Shown piece by piece: positions 32,374 through 45,500 of a stretch of DNA of 64,000 bases. The stretch spans positions 2,299,726 to 2,363,725 of the forward strand of contig NW_017264193.1 in NCBI RefSeq assembly GCF_001619985.1. Direction: 5' to 3'. Source of the stretch: Xylona heveae TC161 (Eukaryota > Ascomycota > Xylonomycetes > Xylonales > Xylonaceae). The position numbers and the translations under genes were made by a program. Within the stretch, counting starts at the first letter, position 1; each line of letters opens with the position of its first letter. A model generated the notes under the pieces. It had not been told where the DNA came from. It saw nothing but the letters and a program-made list of their open reading frames with translations, and did no database searches.

Positions 32374-34589
32374 CTATCTTGACAGTCCTTCAACTAGCCC
32401 AGTGAGAAATTGACTCAGTCCATGCGCTCCAGGATCAGGGACTCCCTGCCATCCTTCACCACCGACATACACTGTCCGTCCCAAACTCGCCACCATCCCC
32501 TTCGTATTCTCTGCTCCTTTTCTTGCCGCGTCCGCTGCCTTCTTCGGATCGTCTGACGCAATCAATGTTTCGACGAATGGGTCCAATGCATCGACAAGGG
32601 TCCTATCACCAGGGCGGGCTGGCGTGTATTTTGCAAGAGAATTGAGCGAATATTTCAGCCCTTTGCCCCAGATTGCGGGAGTCACTTCTGATGGACTTGA
32701 CGGTGATTGCAGGCGCAATCCATTGGCAAGTGCATTCAGAAATATACTTTTACCCAAATTAGCAATGATTCCTAGCCCCGAGCTTTAACACATGGATTAA
32801 CTTACGCGTACAAAGCACCAGAGGTTCCGTCCATGCTTGTCTCCACGATTCGTGTGATATCCGTTAGCGCGACTACTATATCATCTGTCCCTTTATATTT
32901 CTCAAGATATTTCAATATGGCTATACCTGTCAGCGTCCGATTTGTGGGGGAAATTGTAAGTGGACACACTCACATTCAGCACCGCGTCGAAGCCCAATAC
33001 CGCAATCACCATCACCAGCAATAGTATCATAGGTAGTAATGTCTGGCTCAGCTTCAATGAGCCTATTCAGGCCTGATGCTAAGACTTCCTGGAGATATGT
33101 GCGATCGACTGCAAAAATATTAGCATTGAGCAGACCCACTGGGTGACCCATGGGGTGTGATACCTCTAAGGTTGGTTGGCTCCGTCGGTGGCTCCTCATC
33201 CAGAGCAACAGAGTTATGTCTAAACTTCTCGCTCCAAGTCTCCGGACTTACTGCAGCTTGCCAACCGGTTGCTTCCGCCGGCGCATCTAGGAGCTCCAAC
33301 ATTGACCTGCCTTGGCCCAGGCCAGTATCCACTAATTTTAGGATGGTGATGCTGAAACCTAAGCCGTTAAGACTTGTCATGAACGTCCCTGAGAGAACTC
33401 TGACAGGCTTAATTTCATAGTCTTTGTCGAGTTGCGTGGCCACTTCTGCAGTTATACCACCAAGCTCCAGCGGGCTCACCCCTCCTAGATTGTTGATGAG
33501 CAACACAACTTCATCCTCAGGTGCAATCTTGAGGAACGCTCTGTCCTTGTCACTCTGGTCTAGGAGCTGTTTGAGCATAGTCGTCACAAGTTCCGGAAGC
33601 GCCATCTTGACCTTTGCGTAGCCAGGCTCATTGTGAATGCCCATGCCAATCTCGACCTCTTCAATAGAGAGAGCTTCGCCTGCATTAGGATCCTCAAGCG
33701 TTCGACCAGGGACGTGGACGTGCGATAGGGATGCGCCGACCGACACGAGGTTCTCCGAGGAGAGTTTCGCAACTCCATACACATCTTTGAGCGGAGCTCT
33801 TTTGAAGGCCCGTTAGGATTTTCGGGTTCGTTCAAAAAATTTTGAGGGCCCTCCACTCACCCAGTAGCAGCGAGAGCGCCGGCAATTTTTTGAACCAGCG
33901 CTGTACCTGCGATTCCTCTTCTACCGACCTTTCCACCCTTTTTCCTGCCCACGCCCACGTCATCACCAACGACAACCATTTCCACGTCCAAACCGCGAGC
34001 CTTTGCCTTTTCCACAGCCATTCCGAAGTTCAGAACATCTCCCTAATCCCAGAAGGAACCAATTGTTAGCCAACATCAAACGTAAGCTACTCAATGGATC
34101 TGTGTGTGCGTTCTCCCAATTGGAATAACTTACGGTATAGTTCATAACGACAACCAAAACACCATTCTGGGCCTTGACACGCTTCAAGATACCGCGTCTA
34201 ATCTGCTCCGCCGAGGGACTGGCAAAGATGGTACCGGCCACTGCGGCGCTGAGCAAGCCGGGGCCGACGAACCCACTGAACGAAGGTTCATGGCCACTTC
34301 CACCTCCAGAAACGATCTGCACTTGCGTAGCATTTTTGGGATCTGCTCTGTAAACAACCTTGTTTGTTTCATCCAGAACGACAGCGGGATTATTGATGGT
34401 GATGGCCCGCAATGCCTCATTCACCAGATGTTGAGGATCATATATAAAGTGTTTGGCTAGAAGAAGCGGTGAAGATCATTAGCAATCAACATCCTTCGTA
34501 CGGCGTAGAGGGATTGCCTCGTTGCTTGCCCCATTGGCTCGAATGAAAGTTAAGAGAAGCTGTAGAGCACAAGAGCACTTACTCGCCAT
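32374..34589 (-). CDS. DAK1: Dihydroxyacetone kinase
   Basis: Seven exons (34589-34583, 34456-34134, 34042-33861, 33798-33164, 33108-32974, 32926-32806, 32746-32374) give about 591 residues, the normal length. The enzyme phosphorylates dihydroxyacetone with ATP, for detoxification or glycerol use. The N-terminal DhaK domain (about 1-345) has GGGSGHEP and the SHVHVPG segment (about 196-202), where the family carries the histidine that binds substrate covalently. The C-terminal DhaL domain (about 383-585) has TIAGDGDCG for Mg-[12 protein letters not shown], and [10 protein letters not shown] near the end. The first coding exon is just 7 nt (ATGGCGA). It is convergent with SmD2, the stops 117 bp apart. 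Confidence 0.94.
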
Positions 34590-36870
34590 ATCTCACAGAA
34601 GCTGTACTACAGCCTGTGGTTCTTTGTTCGGGGTCTTTTGCCTGGTTTCCTTCGTCTCCCTCTAGTCGAGCGGAATCTTGGTAGCTTTGTGATAGCTTGA
34701 AGGAATCGTAATGCCAATTGAGGGGAGTATGTAACGAGCTTGGACGATGCACCGACACTCTTAAATGTTGAGCAATTCGTATGCGTTGGCCATCCCTGGG
34801 CATTCTGGTGGACGCGAGGCCTGCATATTCAATTGATCACGCGGAACCATTACACAATGTGCGAAATGATATACGTTGGGAGGGATCGTTGGATCGCACC
34901 TTCCTATCCGAAAATGTCCCGTTCTACCCAGCTACGACCATTGCTTTTGGTAATATTGAGACCTGCCCGGCCTACCTACCGTTCCTTGCAGCGACTACTG
35001 CGGCAGAGTGCCCACTTTATTGCGGCATCAAGATTAATATCAAACTAGAGCTATTGGGTCCAATTGACCCTCTAATCTGGGTAGGGTCTGGAACGGTAAA
35101 GTGTGGAGTCAATGCTTTTCTTTCCCCATGTCTTCATCACCATTACACATGTGCTTCGTACCTTTTTGTTTGGTTTTAGGTAGCGACACCCCACTCGGAA
35201 CCCCCTGGTCGGTGGTCATCAGGGCAGCTTAAACGAGCGGGGAGCCCCACGGGACGGAGAGCGAGACGGGCCAACTTTCCCGGGGCCGCGGAATGGCGCA
35301 GTTGGGGAAAAGTGCATAAGTTTAACGAGAGACACCGTGCCGCACTGATATATATGCCGTGACGTACACTTGACAACTTTTATCCTCCGCACTCATGAAG
35401 ATCCTTCGGAAGATTGTCGGACTCTCGTCGGCACAAGATGCAGCACACATTACCTCCTGCGTTCAGTTTTATTACCAAAAATATATCAATTCAGTTCCCT
35501 TTGTGACTCATTTAAATCTAGTGCTCAGAAGTAATCACGTCAGTCAGAGGAGATTAGATTAAATCTTGCATGCGTGCAAGAACAGAAAATCAAGCGTTTC
35601 GGTGTTATTGCCTTCGTTGCAGAAACAGCTTTGAGTTTCTTTCCGACTGATCAATGCCTGATCTGCTGTGATTTGCGTCGGGTCGCGGGCCGAAATCCGA
35701 CCAACTTTGGATATTACGCGCAGTTTCTAAGAGAGGGAGAAAATCGAATTCGTAAAACCTGATAGATGGACGCATATTGCATGCTACTCATATGGCATTA
35801 GCAATCCTATGCTTTCTAGTTCATGCTACTGCATGTATGCCGGGAAGTTGGTGTCTCTTTAATGGCGATTTGAAGAAATAGCATCCGCAAGGTCCCTGCG
35901 TGATTATTATTCGTTTAGCGGGAAATATATTCATTTTCATCTTGACTCTCCGTTTGTCGTACCAATAGCTGCGAATATTGAGTTTTCCCAACGCATCGGA
36001 TCCAGGGATCGACAGAGGCGGCCAACCGTTGCCACCACCATCGCCCACCACCCTCTAGACTGACCCACCACCTGTACCAGTGTGAAGCAAATGCCGTCGT
36101 GGCTTTGTGTGGCGGTGGGGACGCAGCATATTCCCACTGATCTTCCCCCAGTGCCCTAGTAGCGCCTCCACAATATCTGTCTGGTTTCGTTTAAACCCTG
36201 TCTGCAGGCTGTCGATCACCCTACATGGGGTCGTACTATGTAAGGTGTCTGACAAACACAGTTCATACTCCGTTGGCCTATGAAGCCCATGGTTTTGCGC
36301 ATAATAATTGCTGATCCATACGATCGAGCTGGTCATGACTGCTTCGAATTGTCATCAATCGAGAAAAATTGCGAAAACCTGAGCACAGCACGAAATCAGT
36401 TAGGAGACGAAGGCGTGAAATCTGTGGCATGCATATATATAGGTAGCCATCCAAAAAGGCATCCAATCTAATAGTGGTGAAAGGACAAAAGGAAAAAGAA
36501 CACACAAGAGTCTCTTGCCTCTTCGTGATGTGAGTTTGCGAGTAGGGGAAACGAGGTAAGCTAAACATGAACAAAGAATTAAAGTTGTGACGAGCAAGAT
36601 GAAATTGGACAAAAGAGAATAGATATAAAGAGACATTAGACTCCAGATCGATCCAAGCAATCGCCGAAAAGAGAAGAAACATCCATGATCCATATGTAAA
36701 TGCTGCATAACTGAACAAAAAAATTCCGATTTACAGCAAAGCAAGCTGTCTTCATGCTCGAGGGGCGGCAAATCAAGCTGTCTCAAGGAAAAGCCGATGT
36801 TTCCGCGCGAAGGCAAATAAAAACTCGCAAAAGCTCGTCTGGAGCTCTTCAGCACTGGGGAAGAAATTCT
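34590..36870. other. Gene-poor region between DAK1 and SNF4
   Basis: 2.28 kb without a supported gene. It combines the DAK1 promoter with the SNF4 3' flank. Frames of up to about 150 codons have no recognisable homology and no coherent splice pattern. Confidence 0.5.
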
Positions 36871-38412
36871 TCAACTGTCCTCTTCGCCTTCAAGTAAAAC
36901 GTATTCGAGAATGTCACTCAGGGTTAAGAGACCTTTGAGGCATTTATTGTCATCAACTATGACCAATCGGTGAACGCGGGAGCGTCGGATGGTGTCGAAG
37001 ATTGTGTCGAGACGGTCTTGTTCCGAGCACGTGTAAATCCCAGCAAAATCCTGAAACATGACGAGGTTAGCCCTTGCTTCTCGGCTATTTTCGTCTTTTG
37101 TCAGAAGTTCAGATACTCACATCTGAGCGCTTGAGGAGAGCATCTCCGACGCTTAGGTTGAGATCATCGTAGATGCCGCCTTTGATGAGCGTAATGACAT
37201 CCACTGCCTCGAAGACATTTAAAACGACTCCTTTGGACATGTCAGCTGCAATTCGAAAAGGCAGATATACACATGGAAGCAAGGGCAGCCTACCACCGTC
37301 ATCAACAATTGGCACACTGGAGATATTTTTCTTGACAAGCAGGTGAATGACATCCATGACTGGTGTATCCATATGTGCAGTGGCAAGATTCTCCCATGTC
37401 CCAATGTTGAGATCTCTGAGAGGCTTCCGGAGCATCTGGGTCTCGTTGACATTGACAGCGACAAATTTCAAAATGCGATATTGTGTTACCACGCTGACCA
37501 CCATTTCGCGGCCTGTCTCGTCGTCGACATCAACCAGCGGGATACGGCGAGCTTTAGATGCGAGCATACTCCGGCATGCTTCATACAGGGGCTTCAGCGG
37601 GTTTACTGAGACCGTCTCGATAGGCTGCACGCCAATCGCCTTCTCAATGTCTGTAGCAGGGTCAGCAGACTGCGAGCTGAATTGCTCCGCTGAAGAGACG
37701 ACTCGGCGCGTACCACGTAAGCTGTTTAGGCGAAATTGGTCGACCTGATTGAGAGCATCCGGATTCTGCCAGTAGTACTGGATGACATTGATGTAATCCG
37801 AAGTCGTAAGAAGTCCGGCAAAGGTCGACGTCTTGGAGTCCCATAAGGGGGCAGATACAATTCCTGCAACGGCATTAGATTAGGTTACTATACGCGGAGA
37901 AACTCCGCTCATCTTCTAACAGATGCGGTCGTAGGCTTACCATTTTGGATGAGAATGTTCAAGCTCTTCTTCACAAGTAATGCCGTGTCGAATACAATGA
38001 GTCGGAAACTGAGCGGGAGAACATCATAGCTGGTTCGGACCTTCAAGAATGCTCTAATAGCACGCTAAATAGCAAAATGAGATTCGTATCAGCCACTGCT
38101 AAGGTGGTATGGAGCGAAGACCATCGATGCGCCCGCCATCGGCGGGAGCCGTGAGAATGGCCTCTTGTCCGAGCCGCCGAGAAAACACTGGCAAAGAAAA
38201 GGGAAACCTACCAAACCCTGAAGCTGCTCCCTGTCAACGGCATTCAACGGCTGCGCGGAAGCCATTGGTCGTGCGTGAGGACGCAGTCGTCGGAGGTAAG
38301 AGGACGGCTGCACAAAGCCCTCGTGACCGACGACGGCAGAGCTAGTGGTACTGGCAGGTGCAGCGAGATTTGGTGCCGACTTTGCTGGGTCGTCAGGTTC
38401 TGCGGCGGACAT
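36871..38412 (-). CDS. SNF4: AMPK/SNF1 complex gamma subunit (Snf4)
   Basis: Six exons (38412-38212, 38064-37941, 37863-37714, 37650-37294, 37230-37121, 37050-36871) give about 373 residues. Snf4 is the regulatory gamma subunit of the SNF1/AMPK kinase and senses adenine nucleotides. Four CBS repeats in two Bateman pairs follow an N-terminal extension of about 65 residues rich in Ala/Pro/Ser. Visible family segments are [69 protein letters not shown] and [20 protein letters not shown]. The protein ends shortly after the fourth CBS repeat ([12 protein letters not shown]). Splice signals are canonical throughout. Confidence 0.95.
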
Positions 38413-39247
38413 TGCGAGGCACTCCTAACCCCCAACGAAAGCCAGCATGGAGGGGTGGCCGCGTCAGAGAGGGGGAAAGTTGCTTGTTTCTGTGTTCGTG
38501 GGGTGCGAAACTGTTGTGTCACCGGATAGGTCAGGGATGGATCCTCTGCTATGGGGTTAACTGAGATTTCGAGGGTTCGCAAGGCGCTCAAACAGCAGCA
38601 GCAATAGCAGTAAATCCCACTACGAACGTGGGGTAGCGGACAGCAAAGGTCGGCCGGGCGCAGGCGTGGAGAGGACGGGAAGCAGTTACAAGTAGAGGGA
38701 GAAGGTCCTGGTACGAAAATGCACGTGAAAGACGCCTACAGCGTTGAGTACACAGTACCTACATCGAGCTTCGTAAAAATATCAGGTACTGAATACCTTA
38801 AGATGCTCCCATCATCACGCTTGATTAGATACCCTGTACCTAAAGCCAAGTACTGGATTACTCCATGACTTCCCCAGATCCCTGCGTGTCCATTTGCTGC
38901 TTTTGAGTGTTACAAAGATGAGGCAGAGCTTGACCAAATGGCTTCCACCGAATAACAATACCCAACCGCCCTCGATGGAAAATGTTCTGTGCCTTGTGAA
39001 GCCAAACGCCTATGAATTCGCAGCTAATACAGAGAATTACATGCTGCCATTGCTCTTTCCTCCTCTGTAGTAGTATGAGTAAATATTTCACTCAAAGAAA
39101 ACAAAGCTCAACTACCACCCAAGGATAAATTTCCGAGGGGAAAGAGCGGGATCATGATAAAGGATATGCCGGCAAAAGGGAGATTAATCCAGAAAATCCA
39201 GCGCTGAAATGGCAGTTGTTGTGGACGTTATCAATGGGAGGGCTCAT

Positions 39248-39288
<41 letters not shown>

Positions 39289-39586
39289 TACAAAATGAAA
39301 ATAAAATTGATATTTATTTCAATTTTATTAAACGCCTGTTTAAGCCCCCAAGGAAGAATCGGAAGCATTGCAACCCTTACAAGAGCCGTTTATATTATAT
39401 ATTCTCCGAAGCACGCAACCAGCTGCGCGACCGACGGGGACTCCTCTACCCAATGAAAGGTGAAAATTAAAAAGTTCGTATCAAAAAAGTGACGGGCCTT
39501 TACCAACGCAATCCATGCACAGAGAGACACATACACTGAAAGCCCACCCCGCAAAGTGAAGTGAAACAAAAAAAGGAGAAGAGTGA
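38413..39586. other. Intergenic region with a long poly-A tract
   Basis: 1.17 kb with no supported gene. It is the SNF4 promoter side and the 3' flank of the PH-domain gene. Confidence 0.55.
39255..39284 (+). repeat. Poly-A homopolymer of 30 bases
   Basis: Thirty A residues, preceded by eight T and followed by five T. The exact length may be unreliable because long homopolymers are error-prone. Confidence 0.85.
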
Positions 39587-40984
39587 TCAAGAGACATTGC
39601 CAGACCTCGGTTGAGTGAGCCCGTCCTTGTTCCTTTTGGAAAGCAGACTCTTAAACGCGCCTAAACATTTCTCAAGCGCCTCTTCCGTAGGAGCTGCGAG
39701 CCGATAGGTTTTAGACTCGGCAATAATCTGCATGCAAAACTCCTTCTTTTTAGATATGGGGTCGATCTCGACCACATTCAGGATAGAATCCAAAGGAAGG
39801 ATCAATCGAGCAGAATACTCCTGTATACTATTAGACCACAACGCATGCAAATTATACTCATGGGCATGAATTACCTGCTCATCTTTATAGAAGGCGACGT
39901 TCTTGGAACGCAAAACGACCCATAGCCGCTTCCACTGACGCATTCCATGAGTCGATTTCAGGCAGGAGAGCCAGCCATGCCAGATGACACGCTCATCTTC
40001 TGGGTTGATGTCCATAGCAGCCAATCCACTCGTTTTGCGAGCCTTTCCTGATTTCTCCGCTGGCGCCTGAGCGGCAGCTGACGGCGTTTTGTTCTCCTCC
40101 AACGCATCGCGCACCTCCGAGTGGGGGAGAGATGATGATGATCCTCCAAATCCTGTCTGACCGGGGACGTCTGAAAAATCCGAGCAAGAGCCGAGTTCGT
40201 TCATGGAAAAATCCATACTCTGAGAGGGACGTGTTTGTTCCGATCGTGGATCGCCCTTTTCCTTGGGAGAGCGATTGCTGAGGTAGTGGTCTGATGGTTC
40301 CGGTGAACTTGACATGAAACGTTCTGTCTGTCGCTGTGGCCTGCGACCAGCCATTGCTTTCTCAATGCCATTGTGTGATCCAAATTTTGCCGTGGGGCTC
40401 GCGAGCATGTACTCTCGCTCCTCTTCGTCGATGCGAGCTTCTTGTCTGAGCAGATCCACCCAGTGTCGTGCATCCTCCTTGTTTGACCCCTGAAAATGAT
40501 AGTTTCTTGAAGGAGTAAATATACCAAAAAGGTAATCTCGCCGACCTTTTGGATCTAAGAGATTGGCAACGGCTGTGACTTCAGATAGATTGATCTGGTG
40601 GTGAAGCCGAGTCTCCTCGGCGTCTTTGTAGATATTGAGTAAATTGGGACGTAGAACGAGATGACATCGCTTCCAGGACTGTCACGCACTCAAATTGTAA
40701 GCGCCAACGCCGCAACAGACCACATGGACGGGGAACTATACCTTGGTCTTTCGTGTCCGCTTGTTTACTTCTCCCGTCTTCAAGACTTTATCAAATTCAA
40801 AACTCCCATTCTGATTCACGGGCGAGAAGGTATCCAAATTCAGGTGTCCGCTCCGGGCCGGCCCTGAAGACGAGGGAATAGGGATCGAAGGAAGGGAAGT
40901 TGCTTTAGAATCGATTCGAGGAGGAATCGACCTTGGTTGAGAACCGGTGTAAGAATGCGAAGGCGACGAGAGGGTCTGCGCCAT
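39587..40984 (-). CDS. Double pleckstrin-homology domain protein (Opy1-like)
   Basis: Three exons (40984-40742, 40678-39875, 39820-39587) give about 426 residues. Two PH domains are visible. The first (about 65-165) includes VLKTGEVNKRTRKTK, SWKRCHLVLRPNLLNIYKD and GIFTPSRNYHFQG. The second (about 285-410) includes GWLSCLKSTHGMRQWKRLW, VVLRSKNVAFYKD, YSARLILPLDSILNVVEID and EFCMQIIAESKTYRLAAPT. The layout of two PH domains with a Ser/Pro-rich linker resembles yeast Opy1, which binds PI(4,5)P2; that is a family analogy, not a demonstrated orthology. The second intron (39821-39874) is 54 nt, in frame and without a stop, so a read-through isoform with 18 extra residues inside PH2 is possible. 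Confidence 0.85.
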
Positions 40985-42596
40985 GGATACGACGAGACGT
41001 TACACGCAACCTTTCAGATAGCCGTGTAATTATTTGCGTCAACTCAGCCGGAATATGTACTCATGCATTGGCGCTCGGGAATGGGTCCGAGGTAGACTGA
41101 AGCCGATTCTTGCAGTATAAACATGAGGAGACCTGGGCGGCAAGCGGTCCGCACCAGCGTTGACAGTTGGCAGCGGTGGTATGACCCAAAACGGTAACGT
41201 CGAGTATGGCCTGCGGCGTGGGATCAAGTGCTGCTCTGCCCACGATCTGGAACAGTGCCAAAAGTACAGGGGCGAGCAGGGGCGACAAACGAGAGGTTCT
41301 TGTTGCAGTAATAGACAGATAGCCGATGCAGCTGTGGATGCAAGCAAAGGGTGCGATTATTATGATCCGAGAGCTTGGGGCAATCCTGACCAGCAAGCAG
41401 TCACTTGGTCTCTTGTGTGTGAATGGCGGAAGAGGTAGATGATGTGGGACGAGGAACGAGGGGAGTAGATTGGGCTTACGCACGAGGTGGCGCCGTCTCG
41501 TCTCCCCACCACCCCGCGCCGCTCCATTTTACTCCTATTTCTCAACGAGATTACGGAGGGACAGCTTAGGCGATCCCACTATCTCTAGCTAAACCTCCTT
41601 TTTGACTCTGGCACGTTTCTAGTGACTCCTGTCGCTACCGTCGCACTTTTCCACTTCAGTGTAGCTCAAGCTCACAGACAGCCACTGCCATCTTCCGTAG
41701 TTAGACTTCCTTGCTTTGGCTTTCCACTCTAACTACCCTGTATAGAGTACCTTTTGAAGATTACGATTGGTAGTTATAACGGTCAATCTTTCATACTTGC
41801 ATGATAGATTTCCATATGTACTATGCTTCTTACGGCTGGTAGGGGGATGGTCGTGCCTATAGATGGTCTTAAAACCCCTGAATAAGGGGGGCGCTCGACC
41901 CAAGTACTATACAGCAGATCCACTCGACTGTTTACCCACTACTAGTGAAGACATTGAAGTTAGGGCTTTCGAAACATTTTTCTTGTGTCACTATTATCAC
42001 CAATTGGAAAAGGGCAAAAAATTTTATTACAGAGTATACGGAGTATTGTGGTAGGAAACACATGCTTTTTATACCCACATCCGGCTGACGGGGCCTTCAT
42101 GTGAACTTTTATTCGCTCCCTTCTCTTTTGCACAAGAACTCTCCTCTGAAAGCCGCTACCTCCTTAACTACACTAGTTATACCAGTCAGGGATTATTAGC
42201 TATGAATCAGGTGGAATGCGTTGATTGTGGAAGCGAACGGGGAGAGCCGAAAGGGGAAACAACAAGAAAGGCCAGGGACCACAAAGGGAAACGATAGTGA
42301 CCAAGAACGTGATATGACGCATCCAACACCCGCGGTTTGACGTATATTACCACATTAGGAAATTTCTCAGATTTATTCCATCGTCATTTTCTCTAGCACG
42401 GCGAAGGGCCTTCCATCTTTATATTGTATTATACATTCTCTTCAACTCCCTGAGCTCGACTTCATCATTTCCTTTTATATATATCGTATTTATCTTCTAA
42501 TTTAGCCCCTTTCCTTGCGTATATCGGCACGAAGTACAACTTGCATAGCGGGGCAGTTTCCTTTTTTTTTTCCTTGGAGATCGACAGCACGACATC
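40985..42596. other. Bidirectional intergenic region PH-domain gene / EFL1
   Basis: 1.6 kb between divergent starts, with no supported gene. A TACGGAGTA motif occurs at 42037-42045. Confidence 0.55.
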
Positions 42597-45500
42597 ATGC
42601 CTGTCGTGAAACCCGAACAGCTAATAAGCCTGCAGCGAAATGCTCAGAATATCAGAAACGTATGGGCGAGCCTCTTTCTCTTCTTTTTGTATACTTTTGG
42701 CGGAGCCTGAAAGCTAACTTTAAGCAAACAGATTTGCATACTGGCCCATGTTGTACGTTCCCAGCGGCCGCCCCGAGTCTCTCAGCTCCCGACTAATCCC
42801 ATCTTCTCCATAGGATCATGGCAAAACATCTCTTACCGATGCACTTCTTGCGACAAATGGCATTATTTCTCCAAAGTTAGCGGGCAAGATTCGTTACCTG
42901 GATGCACGACCCGATGAACAATTGCGAGGCATTACCATGGAGTCGTCAGCAATTTCTTTGTACTTCTCAATGCTTCGACGCCCTGCACCAGAGGCAGCTC
43001 CGGAGATGAAGGAATATCTGATCAACCTTATAGACTCCCCAGGCCATATTGACTTTAGCAGCGAGGTTTCTACAGCTTCGCGGCTTTGCGACGGTGCAGT
43101 GGTACTGGTCGATGCAGTAGAAGGGGTCTGCAGTCAGACAGTCACAGTACTCCGGCAAACATGGATTGAACGGATGAAACCATTGCTAGTGATTAACAAA
43201 ATAGATAGGCTAATCACCGAGCTCAAAATGAGTCCCAGCGAAGCATACACACACCTAAGCAAGCTATTGGAGCAAGTAAATGCCGTTGTTGGATCATTCT
43301 ATCAGGGCGAGAGGATGGAAGAGGACTTAAAATGGAGAGAGAAGATGGAAGAGAAGCTTGCCGCTGCTGCAAATGACCCTGTCAAACACTCGTCTGCAGT
43401 TACAACAGGAGCAGCGGCGCAAGACGCCGAGGGAGTAGTGACGAATAGCGCACATGGAGAATTCGAAGAAAGGGACGATGCAGACTTATACTTTGCCCCC
43501 GAGAGGAATAATGTCATCTTCAGCAGTGCGATTGACGGCTGGGCTTTTACGGTCAAGCAATTTGCCGCAATATACGAGAGGAAGCTGGGTATCAAAAGAG
43601 CGATCCTTGAGAAGGTCTTGTGGGGCGATTATTATCTGGACCCTAAGACCAAGAGGGTTCTTGGGCAGAAGCATCTCAAGGGGAGAAACTTGAAACCAAT
43701 GTTTGTTCAATTAGTCCTAGAGACCATCTGGGCAGTCTATGAAGCGTCTGTTGACGGAGATCGTGGCAAAGGGTAAGTGGCTTTCTCAATTTTTTTTTCC
43801 TGTCCCAAAACTTGTCCAAAGGAATATATCATTAACGCGGTTGTGCATTTTGCAGGGACCCTGCAATGGTTGAGAAAATTACAAAGTCGCTCTCTATCAC
43901 ACTCCCCCCTCATGTCCTCCGATCAAAGGATCCTCGATCAATTTTGACAGCTCTCTTTTCGGCCTGGCTACCTCTTTCCACTGCCCTCCTCGTGACGACC
44001 ATCGAGCACTTGCCGTCACCACCGGTCGCGCAGGCGGATCGGTTACCGGCTATGATCGAAGAGTCCCCTGGAGCTGAACATGTAGATCCCGCCGTCAAGC
44101 AAGCAATGGTCGAATTTCGAACTGAGAAAACCGAACCGGCTGTTGCATATGTTAGTAAAATGGTCGCTATACCACAGAGCGAGTTGCCTGAAAATAGGCG
44201 CAGAGCAGGTGGTCTAAGTGCAGAGGAGGCTCGCGAGATGGCACGCAAGAAACGGGCGGAGATTGCACGTGCCCAACAACTCTCCTCTGGTGATGTCGGT
44301 GGCATGACGCGTGCTCTGGCTACTGTGAGCTTGGGAGAAGGAGAGGAAGAGGAGGAGCCGGAAGCTTCGCATGAAGAGGAGGAGGACCCTGAGCATTTGA
44401 TTGGTTTTGCTCGTTTGTACTCTGGATCTCTTTCTGTTGGTGACGAGGTCTACGTTTTGGCTCCTAAATTCTCGCCCGCAGACCCTCACGCGCACCCGGA
44501 ACCTCAGAAAGTCACAATCACAGCGTTATATTTGCTGATGGGGCGAAGCTTGGAGCCACTACGGACTGTGCCAGCTGGTGTCGTTTTTGGCATTGCGGGA
44601 CTGGAGGGACACATCCTCAAGTCAGGAACACTTTGCAGCCAATTAGAAGGCAGCGTCAACCTCGCAGGGTTGAACATGGGAAGCCAACCTATTGTTCGCG
44701 TCGCACTCGAACCGGCTAATCCCATGGATCTTGGAAAGATGATTGATGGCCTGCGGCTTCTGGTGCAGAGCGACCCTTGTGCAGAATACGAAGTCCTCGA
44801 GAATGGCGAGCACGTCATTCTTACTGCGGGTGAACTTCACCTTGAACGTTGTCTGAAAGACCTGCGCGAGAGATTTGCCAAGTGCGATATTCAAGCCGGC
44901 GAGCCCATCGTGCCATATCGAGAAACCATTGTCAGTGCTCCCGAGATGGCACCGCCTAGGGAAAAAGATCTCCCACGAGGTACAGTGGCTGGTGTGACGA
45001 GCTCTAAGCAGATATCTATTCGGTTAAGAGTCCGGCCTCTCCCGGCAGCAGTGACCAATTTTCTTTCCAAGAACGCTAGTTCCATAAAGCAATTTTACTC
45101 GCAGAACAAAGCGGAAGAACGCCGTGGACGGCAGAAGGGTGACTCTCAACCTGTCGAAGAGGGAGGCGAAGAGATTGAAGCTGCTGGAGGAGATGAAACA
45201 AGCATAATTTCACTGGATGACTTTCAGAAGAGTCTGAAAAAGGCATTCGAGGAGATCAAGGCTGACCGCGAAGTATGGGCAAGTGCAATCGATAACATTG
45301 CAGCATTTGGCCCAAGACGTGTTGGCTCAAATCTCTTGATCGATGCCAGCAGTAATGGCATTTTTAAGCGATTGTAAGTACTATGGAGCCTCTCATACAA
45401 AAATTTTTTTTTTTCCCTTTTCGCACCGCTCCGCATCGTTTACTTACAACTTATTTCCTTAGTCTCCGCCATGCACAGCAGTCTGAACAATCTCCGAATG

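Noticed and set aside
39018-39050. AATACAGAGAATTACATGCTG resembling the U6 ACAGAGA region (20 bases or fewer matched only in part)
   Set aside because: No U6 5' hairpin, no AGCATGG block and no terminal T run follow in place.
39241-39300. Long poly-A as the tail of a retroposed copy
   Set aside because: No recognisable LINE, SINE or processed gene lies upstream, and no target duplication was seen.
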